From: Emiliania huxleyi CCMP1516
Lineage: Eukaryota; Haptophyta; Isochrysidales; Noelaerhabdaceae
Length of the DNA stretch: 64,000 nt
Reading direction: 5' to 3'
NCBI RefSeq assembly: GCF_000372725.1
Contig: NW_005196020.1
Location: 280,758 to 344,757, forward strand
This document shows positions 48,219 to 57,987 of the stretch, one piece after another. The position numbers and the translations under genes are program-made. The notes under the pieces were generated by a model. The model searched no databases, was not told where the DNA came from, and saw only the letters and a program-made list of their open reading frames with translations. Position 1 is the first letter of the stretch; the number at the start of each line of letters is the position of its first letter.

Positions 48219-48489
48219 CTAGCCGTCTAGAAAAGAAGGTTCACCAGGACTTGTCCACAAACCTCTCCGCGACACATCCCAACAACACCTCTCTCTCACA
48301 TCCCAAACAGGGATAGGGGAGGACGAGGACAGGAAGGGTCCCCACCTGCACGAGCAGGATTTTGGAAGGACGATCAAGGGCACAGGTGGGGCTCTCCTGC
48401 TCCTGACAAGGGACACTAAAGGTAGGTAGAAAGGGTTTCCCTGCGGGTTTTCTCGTTTCAATCATCCCCATCCAGTGCGCGCCAAGGGA

Positions 48490-49390
48490 ATGAGCGAGGC
48501 TTCCCCTGTTCTTTTGTCTTCTCCTTCTTCTACTACTTGGCGCGACCTGGTCGATCAGTACTTCGGCTCCGCCAACGAGCTCGCGTCCACTTTCGCGCTC
48601 GTGCTCAGCGCAGGCCCACCGCCCGAGACGGAACCTCATCAAGCGGCGACATCACCGAGCAGCACAGGCATCCGGCTGCCGGATGACCCCGATGCGGCTT
48701 GCGGCCTCAGTAATTTGCCATCGGACGCCCTCGACCACATCCTCCTCCACCTCGGCGCCCGCGATCTCACAAACGCTGCGCAGGCCTGCCGCACGCTCTT
48801 CCACGCCTCCGCTGCCGACGCGCTCTGGGAGCCGCTCTTCTGCCGCTCCTTCGCGCCGCTCTGCTCGCTCCTCGGACTGGCCGCGGCCGCGCCGCGCCAC
48901 GGCGAGCGGTGGCGAGAGCACTACTTTGAGTTTTGCGGCGACTGGGCCGAGCGCGCCTATCGCACTGCCGGGCGTGTCCTGCTCAAGGCTCGCACCTCAC
49001 CAGCCCTCGCCCCGAGCCTCGCCCTCATCCAACTACCCACGAACACAGCGGTGTCACGGAGTCGAGGTGTCGCTCCCGCCTCACGCCGGGACCTTGCCGC
49101 AGATCGACGGGGCGTGGCACGACGCGACACCCATGCTCTTAGACCACCCGGGAGGGCCGGAGCTGCTCGCCGCGTCTGCCGGCCGCGACGCGACGCAGGC
49201 GTTCGAGTACACCAACCACTCGGACGATGCGCGGCGCCAGCTGCGCCGGCTGCAGCTCGAGGCGCAGCCGCCCTCTGGCAACCTACTCGCCTCCACGCAG
49301 CGCAGCGACGCGCGGAGGCGCGAGGCGAGGCGCGCGCCGGCGCTCACGTCGCACCGCCAGACTCAGTGCATGCAGATGCTGCAGCGCTGA
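48490..49390 (+). CDS. F-box protein with C-terminal cytochrome b5-like domain
   Basis: ATG 48490. Exon 1 (to 48987) has an F-box: LSNLPSDALDHILLHLGARD, LTNAAQACRTLFHASAADAL, then W at the usual place (WEPLFCRSF). Exon 2 (49049-49390) encodes a cytochrome b5 fold with the heme-binding HPGG in LLDHPGGPELLAASAGRDAT and the second heme His in FEYTNHSDDARRQLRRL. The intron 48988-49048 (61 bases) fits a GC donor and AG acceptor in phase 0, giving 279 residues. The N-terminal b5 strands are short (LPQIDGAWHDAT). It is probably an SCF receptor with a heme-sensing or redox arm; that is inference. Confidence 0.75.
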
Positions 49391-49746
49391 CGCGCGCGGC
49401 GCTGAAGAGGCCCGCAGCACGGGGCGGCCGCCCGGCCGCCCACGCGCCACGCCGCCCAACTCCCCTTGCCTTCTTGAGGAAGGCACGGGAATTGATGATT
49501 TATATCCAAAGAGTTCGTGCCTTGTTATCAAAAAGTAAAAAGGAAGAAGGCGCGCGCCTTTTCTTTTCCCTCGATTTCCTGGCGAATAGCAGTGCGGCGC
49601 AGCTTCCACGCACTTTGTTGCAGTCAGCACCCGCACACCCAGGGCCGGGGAGCTAAGCTTGCATTTCAGGCACTTGGGAGTGCGGTCATCAGCCTCACAA
49701 CCGGGGCCGAGTTGCTAAGAAGCGCACTCGCACTTGGAGGAACGAT
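49391..49746. other. gene-free spacer
   Basis: It runs between the F-box/b5 stop and the methyltransferase start. An imperfect inverted word pair (TTGAGGAAGGCACG / CGTGCCTT) lies at 49472-49522 and could be a hairpin. No gene is seen. Confidence 0.4.
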
Positions 49747-50448
49747 ATGGACCAGCAAGCGATCCTCGCGATGTGCCGCGCGAAGACGTCCGGCTCGAGT
49801 ATTGCCACGGGCGTTCTTGAGGACAGAGCGACAGCATTCTCGCTAATATACCAGCGGCGGCTCTGGGGCACCGGCGAGTCTGCGTCGGGACCTGGGAGCA
49901 GTGTAGCGAATGCCCAAGGCGCCGCCCGTGCAGTGGCGGAGGTGGTCCGTTCGAATGGCGTGAAGAGCCTGATCGACGTTGGCTGCGGCGATCTGAACTG
50001 GCTGGGCCCAGAACTCGCCTCGTTCCCACTTCTCCACGTCACTGCCATCGACATCGCGGCCGCCGCCTATGCCTCGGCGTCGGCGGACCCGCGTTACGCG
50101 GCGGTCGCCTTCCGGGCGCACGACGTGGTGGCCAGTCCGCTGCCCGTGGCCGCCGAGCTTTTGCTATGCCGGCAATGCCTCAACCACATGAGCGCCGAAG
50201 ACGCGGTCCGGGCACTGAGGCACATCGCGCAGAGCGGGGCGCGGCTGCTGCTCCTCTCACACTACGCGCGGGGCGACAACTCCGCCGAGATGTTGACCGT
50301 CGGCGTCAAGTATCGCTCCTGGAACCTGCAGCAGCCGCCTTTCTCGGACCTCCTCCCGCCGCCCGAGAAGTGCTTTGAGGACGAGTACAACGAGGAGCAG
50401 CGCCCGAACCCGATGGTGCTCGCCTTGTACCGGCTGGGGCTGCAGTGA
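49747..50448 (+). CDS. SAM-dependent methyltransferase (class I)
   Basis: A single exon, 233 residues, ATG 49747. The family opening FSLIYQRRLWGTGESASGPG and SSVANAQG precedes the SAM-binding motif I LIDVGCGDLNWLGPELAS. Motif II is HVTAIDIAAAAYASASADPR and motif IV-like is ELLLCRQCLNHMSAEDAVRA. The C-terminal part (YRSWNLQQPPFSDLLPPPEK) is typical of the W-N-L-x-x-P-F methyltransferases seen alone or fused to glycosyltransferases in bacteria and algae. The substrate is unknown. It is intronless, which could reflect bacterial origin, but GC content matches its neighbours. A dispersed repeat begins 33 bases after the stop. Confidence 0.8.
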   Translation: MDQQAILAMCRAKTSGSSIATGVLEDRATAFSLIYQRRLWGTGESASGPGSSVANAQGAARAVAEVVRSNGVKSLIDVGCGDLNWLGPELASFPLLHVTAIDIAAAAYASASADPRYAAVAFRAHDVVASPLPVAAELLLCRQCLNHMSAEDAVRALRHIAQSGARLLLLSHYARGDNSAEMLTVGVKYRSWNLQQPPFSDLLPPPEKCFEDEYNEEQRPNPMVLALYRLGLQ

Positions 50449-50480
50449 GCTGTGCGCGGTGAGGGTCCGCCCGCGGGCGC

Positions 50481-50590
50481 GAAAAGAAAGAAAGAAAACA
50501 GGCAACCCAAGGGAGGGATGGGAGGACGGTACGCCGCCACCACACAGGGATTTTAGGGGAGAAGTGTGGTGTTAGCCGTCGCCCACCCTC
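50481..50590 (+). repeat. dispersed 3'-flank repeat, copy 1
   Basis: A block of about 110 bases: (GAAA)n, then ACCCAAGGGAGGGATGGGAG, GACGGTACGCCGCCACCACA, CAGGGATTTTA and GCCGTCGCCCACCCT. Similar blocks lie at 51810-51914 (+) and 60061-60178 (-). All three follow a stop codon in the sense direction. Confidence 0.85.
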
Positions 50591-50703
50591 GGGCGTCTAC
50601 CACTTCCTATCTCTTTCCGCAGTTTATCACCAATTCTTGGGCGCGAGAGCGGTGCGAAACACAAATTTCTTTTTTTGAGGTTCGTCGCTCAAGGCCCCCC
50701 CGC

Positions 50704-50822
50704 CGCTCTCTATTCGCTTCTCAAAAAGGCCGGCCGGCCGCTCTTCTTCTCAAGGAGACAAGGCCCCGGCCGCTCTATTCGCTTCTCAAAAGCCGGCCGG
50801 CCGCTCTTCTTCTCAAGGAGAG
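50704..50822. repeat. two-copy tandem repeat of about 55-65 bases
   Basis: The unit starts CTCTATTCGCTTCTCAAAA, then GCCGGCCGGCCGCTCTTCTT and CTCAAGGAGA; it occurs twice with small indels, separated by CAAGGCCCCGGC. It ends just before ATG 50828 and so may lie in the 5' UTR. Confidence 0.8.
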
Positions 50823-50827
50823 AGACG

Positions 50828-51568
50828 ATGGGCGCCGGCGGACGTTCCCGCCTGACATTCGACGAGACCAGCGCGCCACCGCTGCAGCCGCAGCCGCGCA
50901 AGGCGGCTCAGGGTAACTCTGACGCCGGGAGACGGCGTTACGCTTGGGCGGGCATCTTCTTCCTCTTTGCTGTCGCGGCGCCGTGCGCCCGCCCGTCCTG
51001 GGAGCTGGTGTCGCAACTCATCTCGCTGGGTGGCACCGGCGAGCAGCAGGCCTCTCGGGGCAAGGTGCTCCTGGGTCCTCAGAGCCTCGCGCACGGCGGC
51101 CGGGTCGTGCTCGAGAGACCAGAGGGGCTGCGGCACCCGATCCTGCGGATCTCGGCCGGCCACCGGTTCGACGAGGACTCGGTGGCGGACGCGCAGGCCT
51201 TTATGACGCGCGTGCTGCGGCAGCGGCGCGCCTTCACCGTCGAGTGGGACCCGCGTGGCATCACCTGGCCGAGGCTGTCGCAGGGGATGATGCGGCGCGT
51301 GCACGACTGGGTGGAGCAGCACGTCAAGGCGTGGGACACGCACGTCCAGGCGCACGTCGTGCTGGTCCGCAACCCCATCGCACGGCAGCTCGTCCGCCTG
51401 CTGCAGCGCGTCTTCCTCCCACCACAGCCGACGGCGATCGTGCGCGACGAGGTCGAGGCGCTCGCCTTCGTGCGCTCGTGCTGCTCGGGACGGCCGCGCT
51501 CCTACGTCAAGTCGAAGCAAGAGTACGCTAGCCGAGACGCGCGATTCGCCCTCTCGTCGTCGTCTTAG
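50828..51568 (+). CDS. STAS/SpoIIAA-like protein with one membrane segment
   Basis: ATG 50828 gives 246 residues. After a basic N-terminus a hydrophobic segment (YAWAGIFFLFAVAAPCA) suggests a signal anchor. The folded part reads ILRISAGHRFDEDSVADAQA, FMTRVLRQRRAFTVEWDPRG, WVEQHVKAWDTHVQAHVVLV, RNPIARQLVRLLQRVFLPPQ and PTAIVRDEVEALAFVRS. Alternating beta strands and helices with D-x-R-G and an AWD...VVLVRNP strand match STAS/SpoIIAA-like units found in many algae. Ligand and partners are unknown. It is a single exon. Confidence 0.5.
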   Translation: MGAGGRSRLTFDETSAPPLQPQPRKAAQGNSDAGRRRYAWAGIFFLFAVAAPCARPSWELVSQLISLGGTGEQQASRGKVLLGPQSLAHGGRVVLERPEGLRHPILRISAGHRFDEDSVADAQAFMTRVLRQRRAFTVEWDPRGITWPRLSQGMMRRVHDWVEQHVKAWDTHVQAHVVLVRNPIARQLVRLLQRVFLPPQPTAIVRDEVEALAFVRSCCSGRPRSYVKSKQEYASRDARFALSSSS

Positions 51569-52451
51569 CCATCTGCCAGGCCAACTCGCGGCGAGGCCGG
51601 GGAGCGCCTGTGCGATCCGTCCGCTCTCTCCGCTGAGCGCCTTTGCCGCGCGTGATGCAACCGGCGCCAACACGCGCGCATGCTCCCAGCCAATGCTGCA
51701 AAGGGGCAGTTCTGAGAGACTCTTCTTTTCAGTCTTGTGTGTGACGCGGTGTTCGGGTTGCGGTTGGTGTAGATTTATGACGGGCTGCGCTGACCTCGAA
51801 AAGCCGAGAAGAAAAAAGACACAAAGCGAAAACAGTCAACGCAAGGGAGGGACTGGATGCGGATGGGAGGACGGCACGCCGCCAGCGCCACCACACAGCT
51901 CACAGGGATTTTAAAGCCGAGAAGAAAATTAGGAAAGAAAACGCCTCACAGGTTTCTTTTCGTGGTGTACCTGTGTTAGTGCCAGTGCACGCCAGTCCCC
52001 AGTGTTGTGCGAGATGCTAAAATTCTTTTGAGCTTAGCCTTCGATGTTATGAAACAACGCAAGGCGGACATGGCATATCGCTCTCGGGCTCACAGACATC
52101 CCTCACACCCGCCGCACACCCGCCGCCCCCGCGCGCGCCCCACCCCGGCCGGGAGAAAGGGGAGTGACAGTTTGGGACTCGCAAGCCCGAGTATGTTGAG
52201 TCCTGGCTCAACAACGCAGATAACAAGAGGGGGTGGTCCGGCTCACAGGTCCGGCTCACGCGCCTCGAGCTCGCCATCTACCGCACTGAACACTTCCGCC
52301 CCCTCGCTCCCAACCCATCCACCCCGCCCCGGGCCGCGCCGCGCGATCTCGGGCGATCTCGCGCTATCTCGGGCGATCTCGGGGCCGCGCCAAATTCTTT
52401 TCGTGCGGGACAACGCGGCGGGCTACACTCTGCCCCGGCTGTTGTTCGTCA
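51569..52451. other. gene-free stretch including repeat copy 2
   Basis: No gene is supported. It holds the second copy of the dispersed 3'-flank repeat (51810-51914) and GCCGAGAAGAAAA words on both sides of it. TAAAATTCTTTT is at 52018 and CAAATTCTTTT at 52391, both on the plus strand ahead of the glycosyltransferase gene. GGGCGATCTCG is repeated four times at 52346-52382. Confidence 0.55.
51810..51914 (+). repeat. dispersed 3'-flank repeat, copy 2
   Basis: It matches copy 1 through GCAAGGGAGGGACTGGATGC, GGATGGGAGGACGGCACGCC and CACAGGGATTTTA, with short insertions. It lies about 240 bases after the stop of the STAS-like gene, same strand. Confidence 0.75.
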
Positions 52452-54380
52452 ATGTCCGACTCTGCTTTCCGGCCGCGAAGAGCACAGATGCGTGGCACCT
52501 CTTTCCCACGCGTTCCTCCCTGCCAGCTGCGCCCGACGCTGCCGAGGGTGCAGGACGGCCGCAGACTGCTGCTCGCGATTGGTGTGATCACGAGCCCCGG
52601 GCTGCCCTTCCGGCGCACGTTCCTGCGTGCTGCACTCATGCGCTTCGAAGAACCGCAGATTGTCCAGCGCTTTGTTGTCGGCTGCATCATGAAGAACACA
52701 TCTCAAATCCAGCAAGAGATTCTGCGGCACGGCGACATCGTTGTGACGGGGAAAGCTGACGAGACGGGCGCTGCGTGTGTCGAAAAGTCCTTTGGGTGGT
52801 GGGCGCTCGCGGTGCACGCCTTTCCTGCGGCCAGCTTCCTCGCAAAGACGGACGACGACTCGCTCAACCTCTATGGCAACCTCGCCGACATCCTGAGAGC
52901 ACGCTCGCTGGTCGCATCTGGCCGGATGCTGTACGTGGGCTGGCCGCAGTACGCGTCGTTCCTGCCAGAGTACAACGTGCCGTGCGGATGGTCGGGCGGG
53001 CCGAACGGCGCTCTGAGCCGCGGTGGGTGCAACGTCTGCAAGAACCACCACTTTTGCTACGTGCGCGGCGTCTCGACCGGCGAGCCGATCAACGCGTCCA
53101 CTCGCGGCCCCTTTGTTTTTGCGACGGGCGCCCTGCAGGTGCTCTCGCGACCGCTGGCGGCGCGCACCTTCACGGGGCCGCACGCGGCCGAGTTCGTCCG
53201 CCGCGCCTCGCTCAGCCGCAGGGAGCGCTTCCCAGACGAGCGCAACCACTTGCCGTGGGCGAAGCCGTGGTGGGAGCCGTGGGAGTGCCAGTTCGAGGAC
53301 CTGACGGTACGCGAGATATGGGGAGATGTGGGGAGATGTGGGGCGATTTGGCAGCCGTGGGAGTGCCAGGACCTGACGGTACGCGAGATGTGGGGAGACG
53401 TGGGGAGATGTAGCCGTGGGAGTGCCAGTCCGAGGACCTGACGGTACGCGCTCGCGACACACGCCTGTGCGACACCGCAACCCTGTGCGTCGGCGCGTCC
53501 GAGCGGGCGACGACGCGACATGCGCGCCCCGCAGGTGGGGTACGCCATCTTCGAGGCCTCGCAGGCCCTCAACTTGTCGGTGGACTTTGTCGCGCTGAGC
53601 GACATGGTCCCGCGGGGGGGGGCTAGCGCCCGAACGAGCCAGCTGCGAAGGCCGCGTCGTGACGGGTCGAGCCGTGAACAGGTGGGCGACGCGGGCCCGA
53701 CGGTGCGCGAGCTGGCCACGCAGGCGACGTCCCGCGCGAGGGCTCGATGAGTGGAGCCGCGCCGGAGCCGCGCCGGAGCCTTCGTGTAGGTGACAGTGCA
53801 CAAGCTCGAGCTCGAGCCTTCTAGGAAGTGTCTAGGAAGTGTCTAGGAAATGTCTAGGTGACGGTGCACAAGCTCGAGCTCGAGCCTGCCCGACTCGCGG
53901 CGATGGCGGCGCACGAGGCGGAGCTCAACCGCAGGAGGCACGCGCAGGAGGTGGTGCGGCAGCAGCGCGAGCGGTGCGCGTGAGGAGCACGCAGAGAGCG
54001 ATACGTAGCGGAGCGCCCGCCCCCCCCTTACCAGGCCCCTCTACGCTCACAGGTGGATGCGTCGCCTCCGCCCGATGCTCGAGCGGCTCAACGCGAGCAC
54101 GCGCGCGCCGCGCCGTGAGTGGGTCTGCTACGGGCGAGAGTCGTTTGCGGGGGGCAGCGCGCCCGAGGGCCGGCGCGCGAGACACGAGCGGCTGCTGATC
54201 GCGCAGCAGCAAGGGCCCGAGTCGGCGGCGGTCTCCAGGGCGCAGGCGGGACAGGAGCGGGCGGCGCGCGCCTTTGTTAGCGGGCTGGCGACCGCGGCGC
54301 AGGGGTGGAGGCTGTGCCTCCTCTCCGTGCAGGACGAGATGCGCTTGCGCGCCGCGCCGGTGATTGACCTCGGGCCGTGA
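52452..54380 (+). CDS. beta-1,3-galactosyltransferase-like protein (GT31-like)
   Basis: The first in-frame ATG is 52452, with another at 52488; further 5' exons are possible because no signal anchor is visible. The catalytic region reads RLLLAIGVITSPGLPFRRTF, then IVQRFVVGCIM, EKSFGWWALAVHAFPAASFL and the metal-binding AKTDDDSLNLYGNL (DxD motif). A Cys-rich segment (NVPCGWSGGPNGALSRGGCN, VCKNHHFCY) and RGPFVFATGALQVLSRPLA follow. Exon 1 ends after ECQFEDLT at 53306; intron 53307-53534 (GT-AG) leads to VGYAIFEASQALNLSVDFVA. A later intron leads to VTVHKLELEPARLAAMAAHE (from about 53857) and a last exon (from about 54057) to TGA 54378-54380. It acts in the Golgi, presumably on surface glycans. 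Both introns carry extra copies of their splice-site regions. Confidence 0.65.
53277..53450 (+). repeat. triplicated exon end and splice donor
   Basis: The block GTGGGAGTGCCAG...GGACCTGACGGTACGCG occurs three times: at the functional donor (GT at 53307) and again with GT at 53379 and 53444. Copies are separated by GGGGAGATGT microsatellite. Use of the second donor would add 72 bases in frame (24 codons); the third would shift the frame. Confidence 0.85.
53786..53888 (+). repeat. duplicated splice acceptor and exon start
   Basis: TAGGTGACAGTGCACAAGCT, continuing CGAGCTCGAGCCT, lies at about 53787-53819 and again at about 53855-53887 (GTGACGGTG variant). Between them TCTAGGAAGTG is repeated about three times. 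Each copy offers an AG acceptor before the same exon start. Confidence 0.8.
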
Positions 54381-54461
54381 GAGAGAGTGGTGGCGGCCCG
54401 TGAGAGAGAGTGAGAGTGTGAGAGAGAGAGAGAGAGAGAGTGAGAGAGTGAGAGTGAGTCG

Positions 54462-54560
<99 letters not shown>

Positions 54561-54702
54561 GTGAGAGAGTGGGGGCGAGAGAGAGACTCAAAGAAAAACG
54601 CTCGGGATTCCAACACGCAGCAGCGACACGCCTGCGACAGGATTCGCTGGCTCACAAGCACAAGCATCGGCTCAAGCACAGAGAGACAGCGCCGCCCACA
54701 CG
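54381..54702. repeat. (GA)n microsatellite and spacer
   Basis: (GA)n with GTGAGAGAGAG interruptions fills about 54378-54590. The remainder to 54702 is the short 5' flank of the next gene. Confidence 0.9.
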
Positions 54703-55549
54703 ATGCTGCTATCGCTGCTCGGCGCTCCCTGGCTTGCGCCCGGCCCCTCCTCGGCGCGGCTCGCTTCGCCGGCAGCCATGCAGCTCCAGGGCGGCTCGCT
54801 GCGCACCTGGCACTCTCCCGACCCGTGGGCGGAGGAGGGCGACTTCTTTCTCGGCACGGAAGGACGGCCGATGGACGCAAATGTCGAGCTCTGGTCGGGG
54901 CCGGACAACACGGCATTTCGCATGCGCGTGTATGGCGAGAACGGCAACCTCCGCCCCGTTCGCGGCACAGTGGGGATGCGGGGGCGGCACCCGAGGTCCA
55001 ACGCGATTGCCGTTCGCAATGCCGGCCCACTCGAGTTTCCAATGTCGGACGTCGGCGTCTTTGGAGGCGGGGCGGAGCAGCCGTCGATCGAGTGCCTCGA
55101 GTCCGCCTCGACCGTGCAGGGCGGCTCTCTGAGGACGTACCCTGTCGGCCCTTACGTTGATGCCGTGCAGGTGCTGCTCCGGAGCGACGGCCTTCCCGTC
55201 AATGCGACCATCGAGATCGTGCAGGGCCCAAACACCAACCGGCAGGGCATCGAGCTGTACACGGACGACGGGCGCGAGCGGCCCATCTTTTACATTCTCG
55301 AGACGCCCGGCTATGGCAGGTGTCTCTCTCGCTGCCTCTGCCGCCACCGGTGCTCTCAGCCTGCGCCTCGCCCGCCTCACGCCTGCCCTCCTCCCCGCTC
55401 CGGCAGCGTGGTCGAGGTGCGCAACACTGGCCCGCTGGAGTTCCCGATTGCCGCCTCGGTCGTGCCGCACTCGGTCGGCATGGCTGACGAAAGCTTCGGC
55501 GGAGGAGGATACGGCCGAGGAGGCTACGGCGGCGGCGGTGGCGGCGGCT

Positions 55550-55581
<32 letters not shown>

Positions 55582-56000
55582 CGCTACGGGGGAGGCCTGG
55601 GCGGGATGCGCCCGATGGGTGGCATGGGCGCGCCGCCTCTCATCACTCTCGCGCTCTTCCCTCGCTCTCCTCACGCCTGGCTGGCTCTGTTCAGGCGGCG
55701 GCATGACGATGGGCGGCATGATGGGGATGGGCCAGATGGGCGGCGGCATGGGAGGTGGGGCTGTAGCCGCGCAGCCTCCGAGCGTCGAGCGGTCTCGCCT
55801 CTCTCACTCCTCCCGCCCTGTCGTCGGTAGGCATGCCCCCCCCGCGCAACCGGGCCGAGGCGAGGATGCAGGCCCGCGCATTTGGGATGGGCGGGGGAGA
55901 AGGGAGGGGAGGGGCGGGCTTCGGACCGGGCGGCAGAGGTGGGCCCCGCGGTAACTGGCAAGGTGGAGGCATTCCGTTCCGTCCGCCGCCTCCGTACTAG
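54703..56000 (+). CDS. duplicated beta-domain protein with Gly/Tyr/Met-rich tail
   Basis: ATG 54703 follows the microsatellite. A hydrophobic N-terminus (MLLSLLGAPWLAPGPSSARL) may be a targeting signal. Two copies of one domain follow: MQLQGGSLRTWHSPDP, VELWSGPDNTAFRMRVYGEN and IAVRNAGPLEFPM; then VQGGSLRTYPVGPYVDAVQV, IEIVQGPNTNRQGIELYTDD and VEVRNTGPLEFPI. The second copy is split by an intron near 55320-55405. The tail is GGYGGGG repeats, then Met/Gly-rich (GGGMTMGGMMGMGQMGGGMG) and Pro/Arg-rich, ending RPPPY before TAG at 55998-56000. Introns near 55634-55690 and 55775-55830 are indicated by frame changes. I recall this QGGSLRTW domain from algal proteins of unknown function, often plastid-linked. 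Confidence 0.6.
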
Positions 56001-56442
56001 CTGGTGCGGCTGTCGTGGGAGTGGGTTTTTGTGCGGTGTGCGCAGAGTGCCGTTGGCGCGGGCAGCGGGGGCACGATACATGGATATAAATAAACAAAGA
56101 CTTTTCAAGTCTTTCACGAAAAGGAATCGACGCGATGTGCGCAAAGCATGTACAAAAGAAGAGGGGAGAAGGAAGACGGAGGACGCCGGTGGTGACGAAG
56201 CAGAAACTAGCGCAGACGGCACGGGACTGGCGCGCGCACTGGCACTAACACCGAAAAGAATTTTCTTTGTTTATTCTTTGCGGGTGAAAGAAACAACAAA
56301 ATCAAGGATGATGGCTTGAGCAGCTTGCACGGGCACTGCGAGTGGGCCACTGCGCACTGGCAATGTGGCAAAGTAATTGTGACGTCCTGTGTCCTGTGTA
56401 CACACAAGAACGGCTGTAGCTCTTAGCGCCTAGGGTCGCCGC
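56001..56442. other. gene-free convergent spacer
   Basis: It lies between two convergent stops. TATAAATAAACAAAGACTTT at 56079 resembles a 3'-end signal for the plus gene. AAAAGAATTTTC is at 56254. No gene is seen. Confidence 0.5.
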
Positions 56443-57828
56443 CTAGGCCAGCATCCGCGACGCCGACTTCGACACGAAGCCTCGGCAGCCAGGGCAGGCC
56501 GTGTTGATCGGCTCCATGCCGCAGCTCGTCTCGACCTCGCTGTCGTCGTTGAGCCAAGTGTGCAGGCAACGGTAGTGGAAGAGGCTCTTGCAGCAGCGCG
56601 TGGCGCCCCAGCCGTTCGGGTCGCGCGGCTGCAGGCGCGCCTCGGGGTGTGAGCTGAGGTCGTCGAAGCAAATGACGCACTCGAGGGCCTCTTCTGCTGC
56701 TGCAGCCGCGGACACGCCCGCAACTGCGGCAGCCGCCTCCACCTCCATCTCCACCTCGCTATCGCTCTCCTGCTCTGCCTCCACCTCCACCTCGTCGTCG
56801 CATGGCGGGGCAGCACACGCCGCTGCTGCAGCCTCCGCCCTCGCCGCCTGCTCTGCTGCGCGCGCCCGCCGCCTCGCCCTCTGCTCGCTCGCGGAAGGCG
56901 GCGGGTCGGAGAGCAGCGAGTTGGCCACGGCGTCGGCAATGTCCGCCGGGTCGAAGCCGTCCTCCTCCTCGTAGCTGCTGGCCTCGGACGGCCCTGCTGT
57001 GCCTTGCGGCGGTGCTTGCTGCGGCTGCGGCTCGAGCAGTCGGACGGTCGTGTCCCACAGGTGCCGCGCGCGCGCCAGTGCCGCCTCCTCGGCGGTGGCG
57101 AAGCGGCCGAGAAAGTTCTGCTTGCCGCCAACCCTCATGTGCAGATGGTACTTCTTGCTGCGTCGCTCCTTCGGGTAGAAGGTCACGCCCCTGTAGCTGC
57201 TGTTGCTGCTGCTGCTCGTAGCCAGTGTAAGGCCCTCCCTCCCCGCCTGCTGAACAGCTGCGGCGCCAGCGGCAGAGGAAGGAACGGGTGGCGGCGGCGG
57301 CGGCGGCGGCGGCGCGGTGAAATCGCTGGTGTCCCTGCCCGCCTCCCTGCGGGCGTAGAAGAGCGCCGCCTGCTCGGCGGTGGCGAAGACACCGAGGGTG
57401 ACATTCCTGCCGTCAACCCACACCGACAGCTTGTACTTCTTGCTGCTTCGCTGCTTCGGGCAGAAGGTCACGCCTTTGTAGCCTGTGCTGTTGTTGCTGC
57501 TCGTAGCCAGAGTCAGGCCCTCCCTCTCCGCCTGCCGTATCGCCTCGGCGCCAGCGACAGTGGGAGCAGCGCGAGGCTGCCGCAGCTTGGCGGCGTCGGC
57601 GCGGCCGTACTCCGAGCGAGCGTAGGCGGTGGCCGCCTCTTCGACGGTGTCGAAGGAGCCGAGGAAGACATGCTTGCCGCCAGCCTTCACCTTCGCCTGG
57701 AACTTCTTATTGCCGCGGTGGAAAGTCACGCACTTGTACCCAGTCGTGCTGTTCTTGATGACGGCGGGGATTAGCACGAGGCGCTCGGACACTGTGGCAC
57801 GCGGCGAGTTTGCGCGAGCGGGCGCCAT
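56443..57828 (-). CDS. protein with three AP2 domains and a C-terminal RING-type finger
   Basis: A single exon, 461 residues, ATG 57828. AP2/ERF DNA-binding units at about residues 28-78 (TGYKCVTFHRGNKKFQAKVK, HVFLGSFDTVEEAATAYARS), 115-165 (TGYKGVTFCPKQRSSKKYKL, TLGVFATAEQAALFYARREA) and 210-260 (SYRGVTFYPKERRSKKYHLH, FLGRFATAEEAALARARHLW) are joined by near-identical linkers (REGLTLATSS). An Ala/Glu-rich acidic region follows. The end is a RING-H2-like finger: CVICFDDL, then RCCKSLFHYRCLHTWLND and INTACPGCRGFV. Its likely role is a DNA-binding regulator with E3 ligase activity; the fusion itself is direct, the activity inferred. The sense motif TAAATTCTTTT lies 30 bases upstream. A paralogue lies at 60283. 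Confidence 0.85.
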   Translation of the reverse strand: MAPARANSPRATVSERLVLIPAVIKNSTTGYKCVTFHRGNKKFQAKVKAGGKHVFLGSFDTVEEAATAYARSEYGRADAAKLRQPRAAPTVAGAEAIRQAEREGLTLATSSNNSTGYKGVTFCPKQRSSKKYKLSVWVDGRNVTLGVFATAEQAALFYARREAGRDTSDFTAPPPPPPPPPVPSSAAGAAAVQQAGREGLTLATSSSSNSSYRGVTFYPKERRSKKYHLHMRVGGKQNFLGRFATAEEAALARARHLWDTTVRLLEPQPQQAPPQGTAGPSEASSYEEEDGFDPADIADAVANSLLSDPPPSASEQRARRRARAAEQAARAEAAAAACAAPPCDDEVEVEAEQESDSEVEMEVEAAAAVAGVSAAAAAEEALECVICFDDLSSHPEARLQPRDPNGWGATRCCKSLFHYRCLHTWLNDDSEVETSCGMEPINTACPGCRGFVSKSASRMLA

Positions 57829-57987
57829 GTGACAAGAATTTACGCGTCAGAATGGATAAAAGAATTTAACCTCCGCACGCACGAAGAGAAAGATCACCTA
57901 AAGAAAAGACGGAAGCCTGCGGCGGGTGGGAAGCGGACGACCTGCCGTTGGATCCACGACTCACACTCTCCAGACACGCACCTCGAA

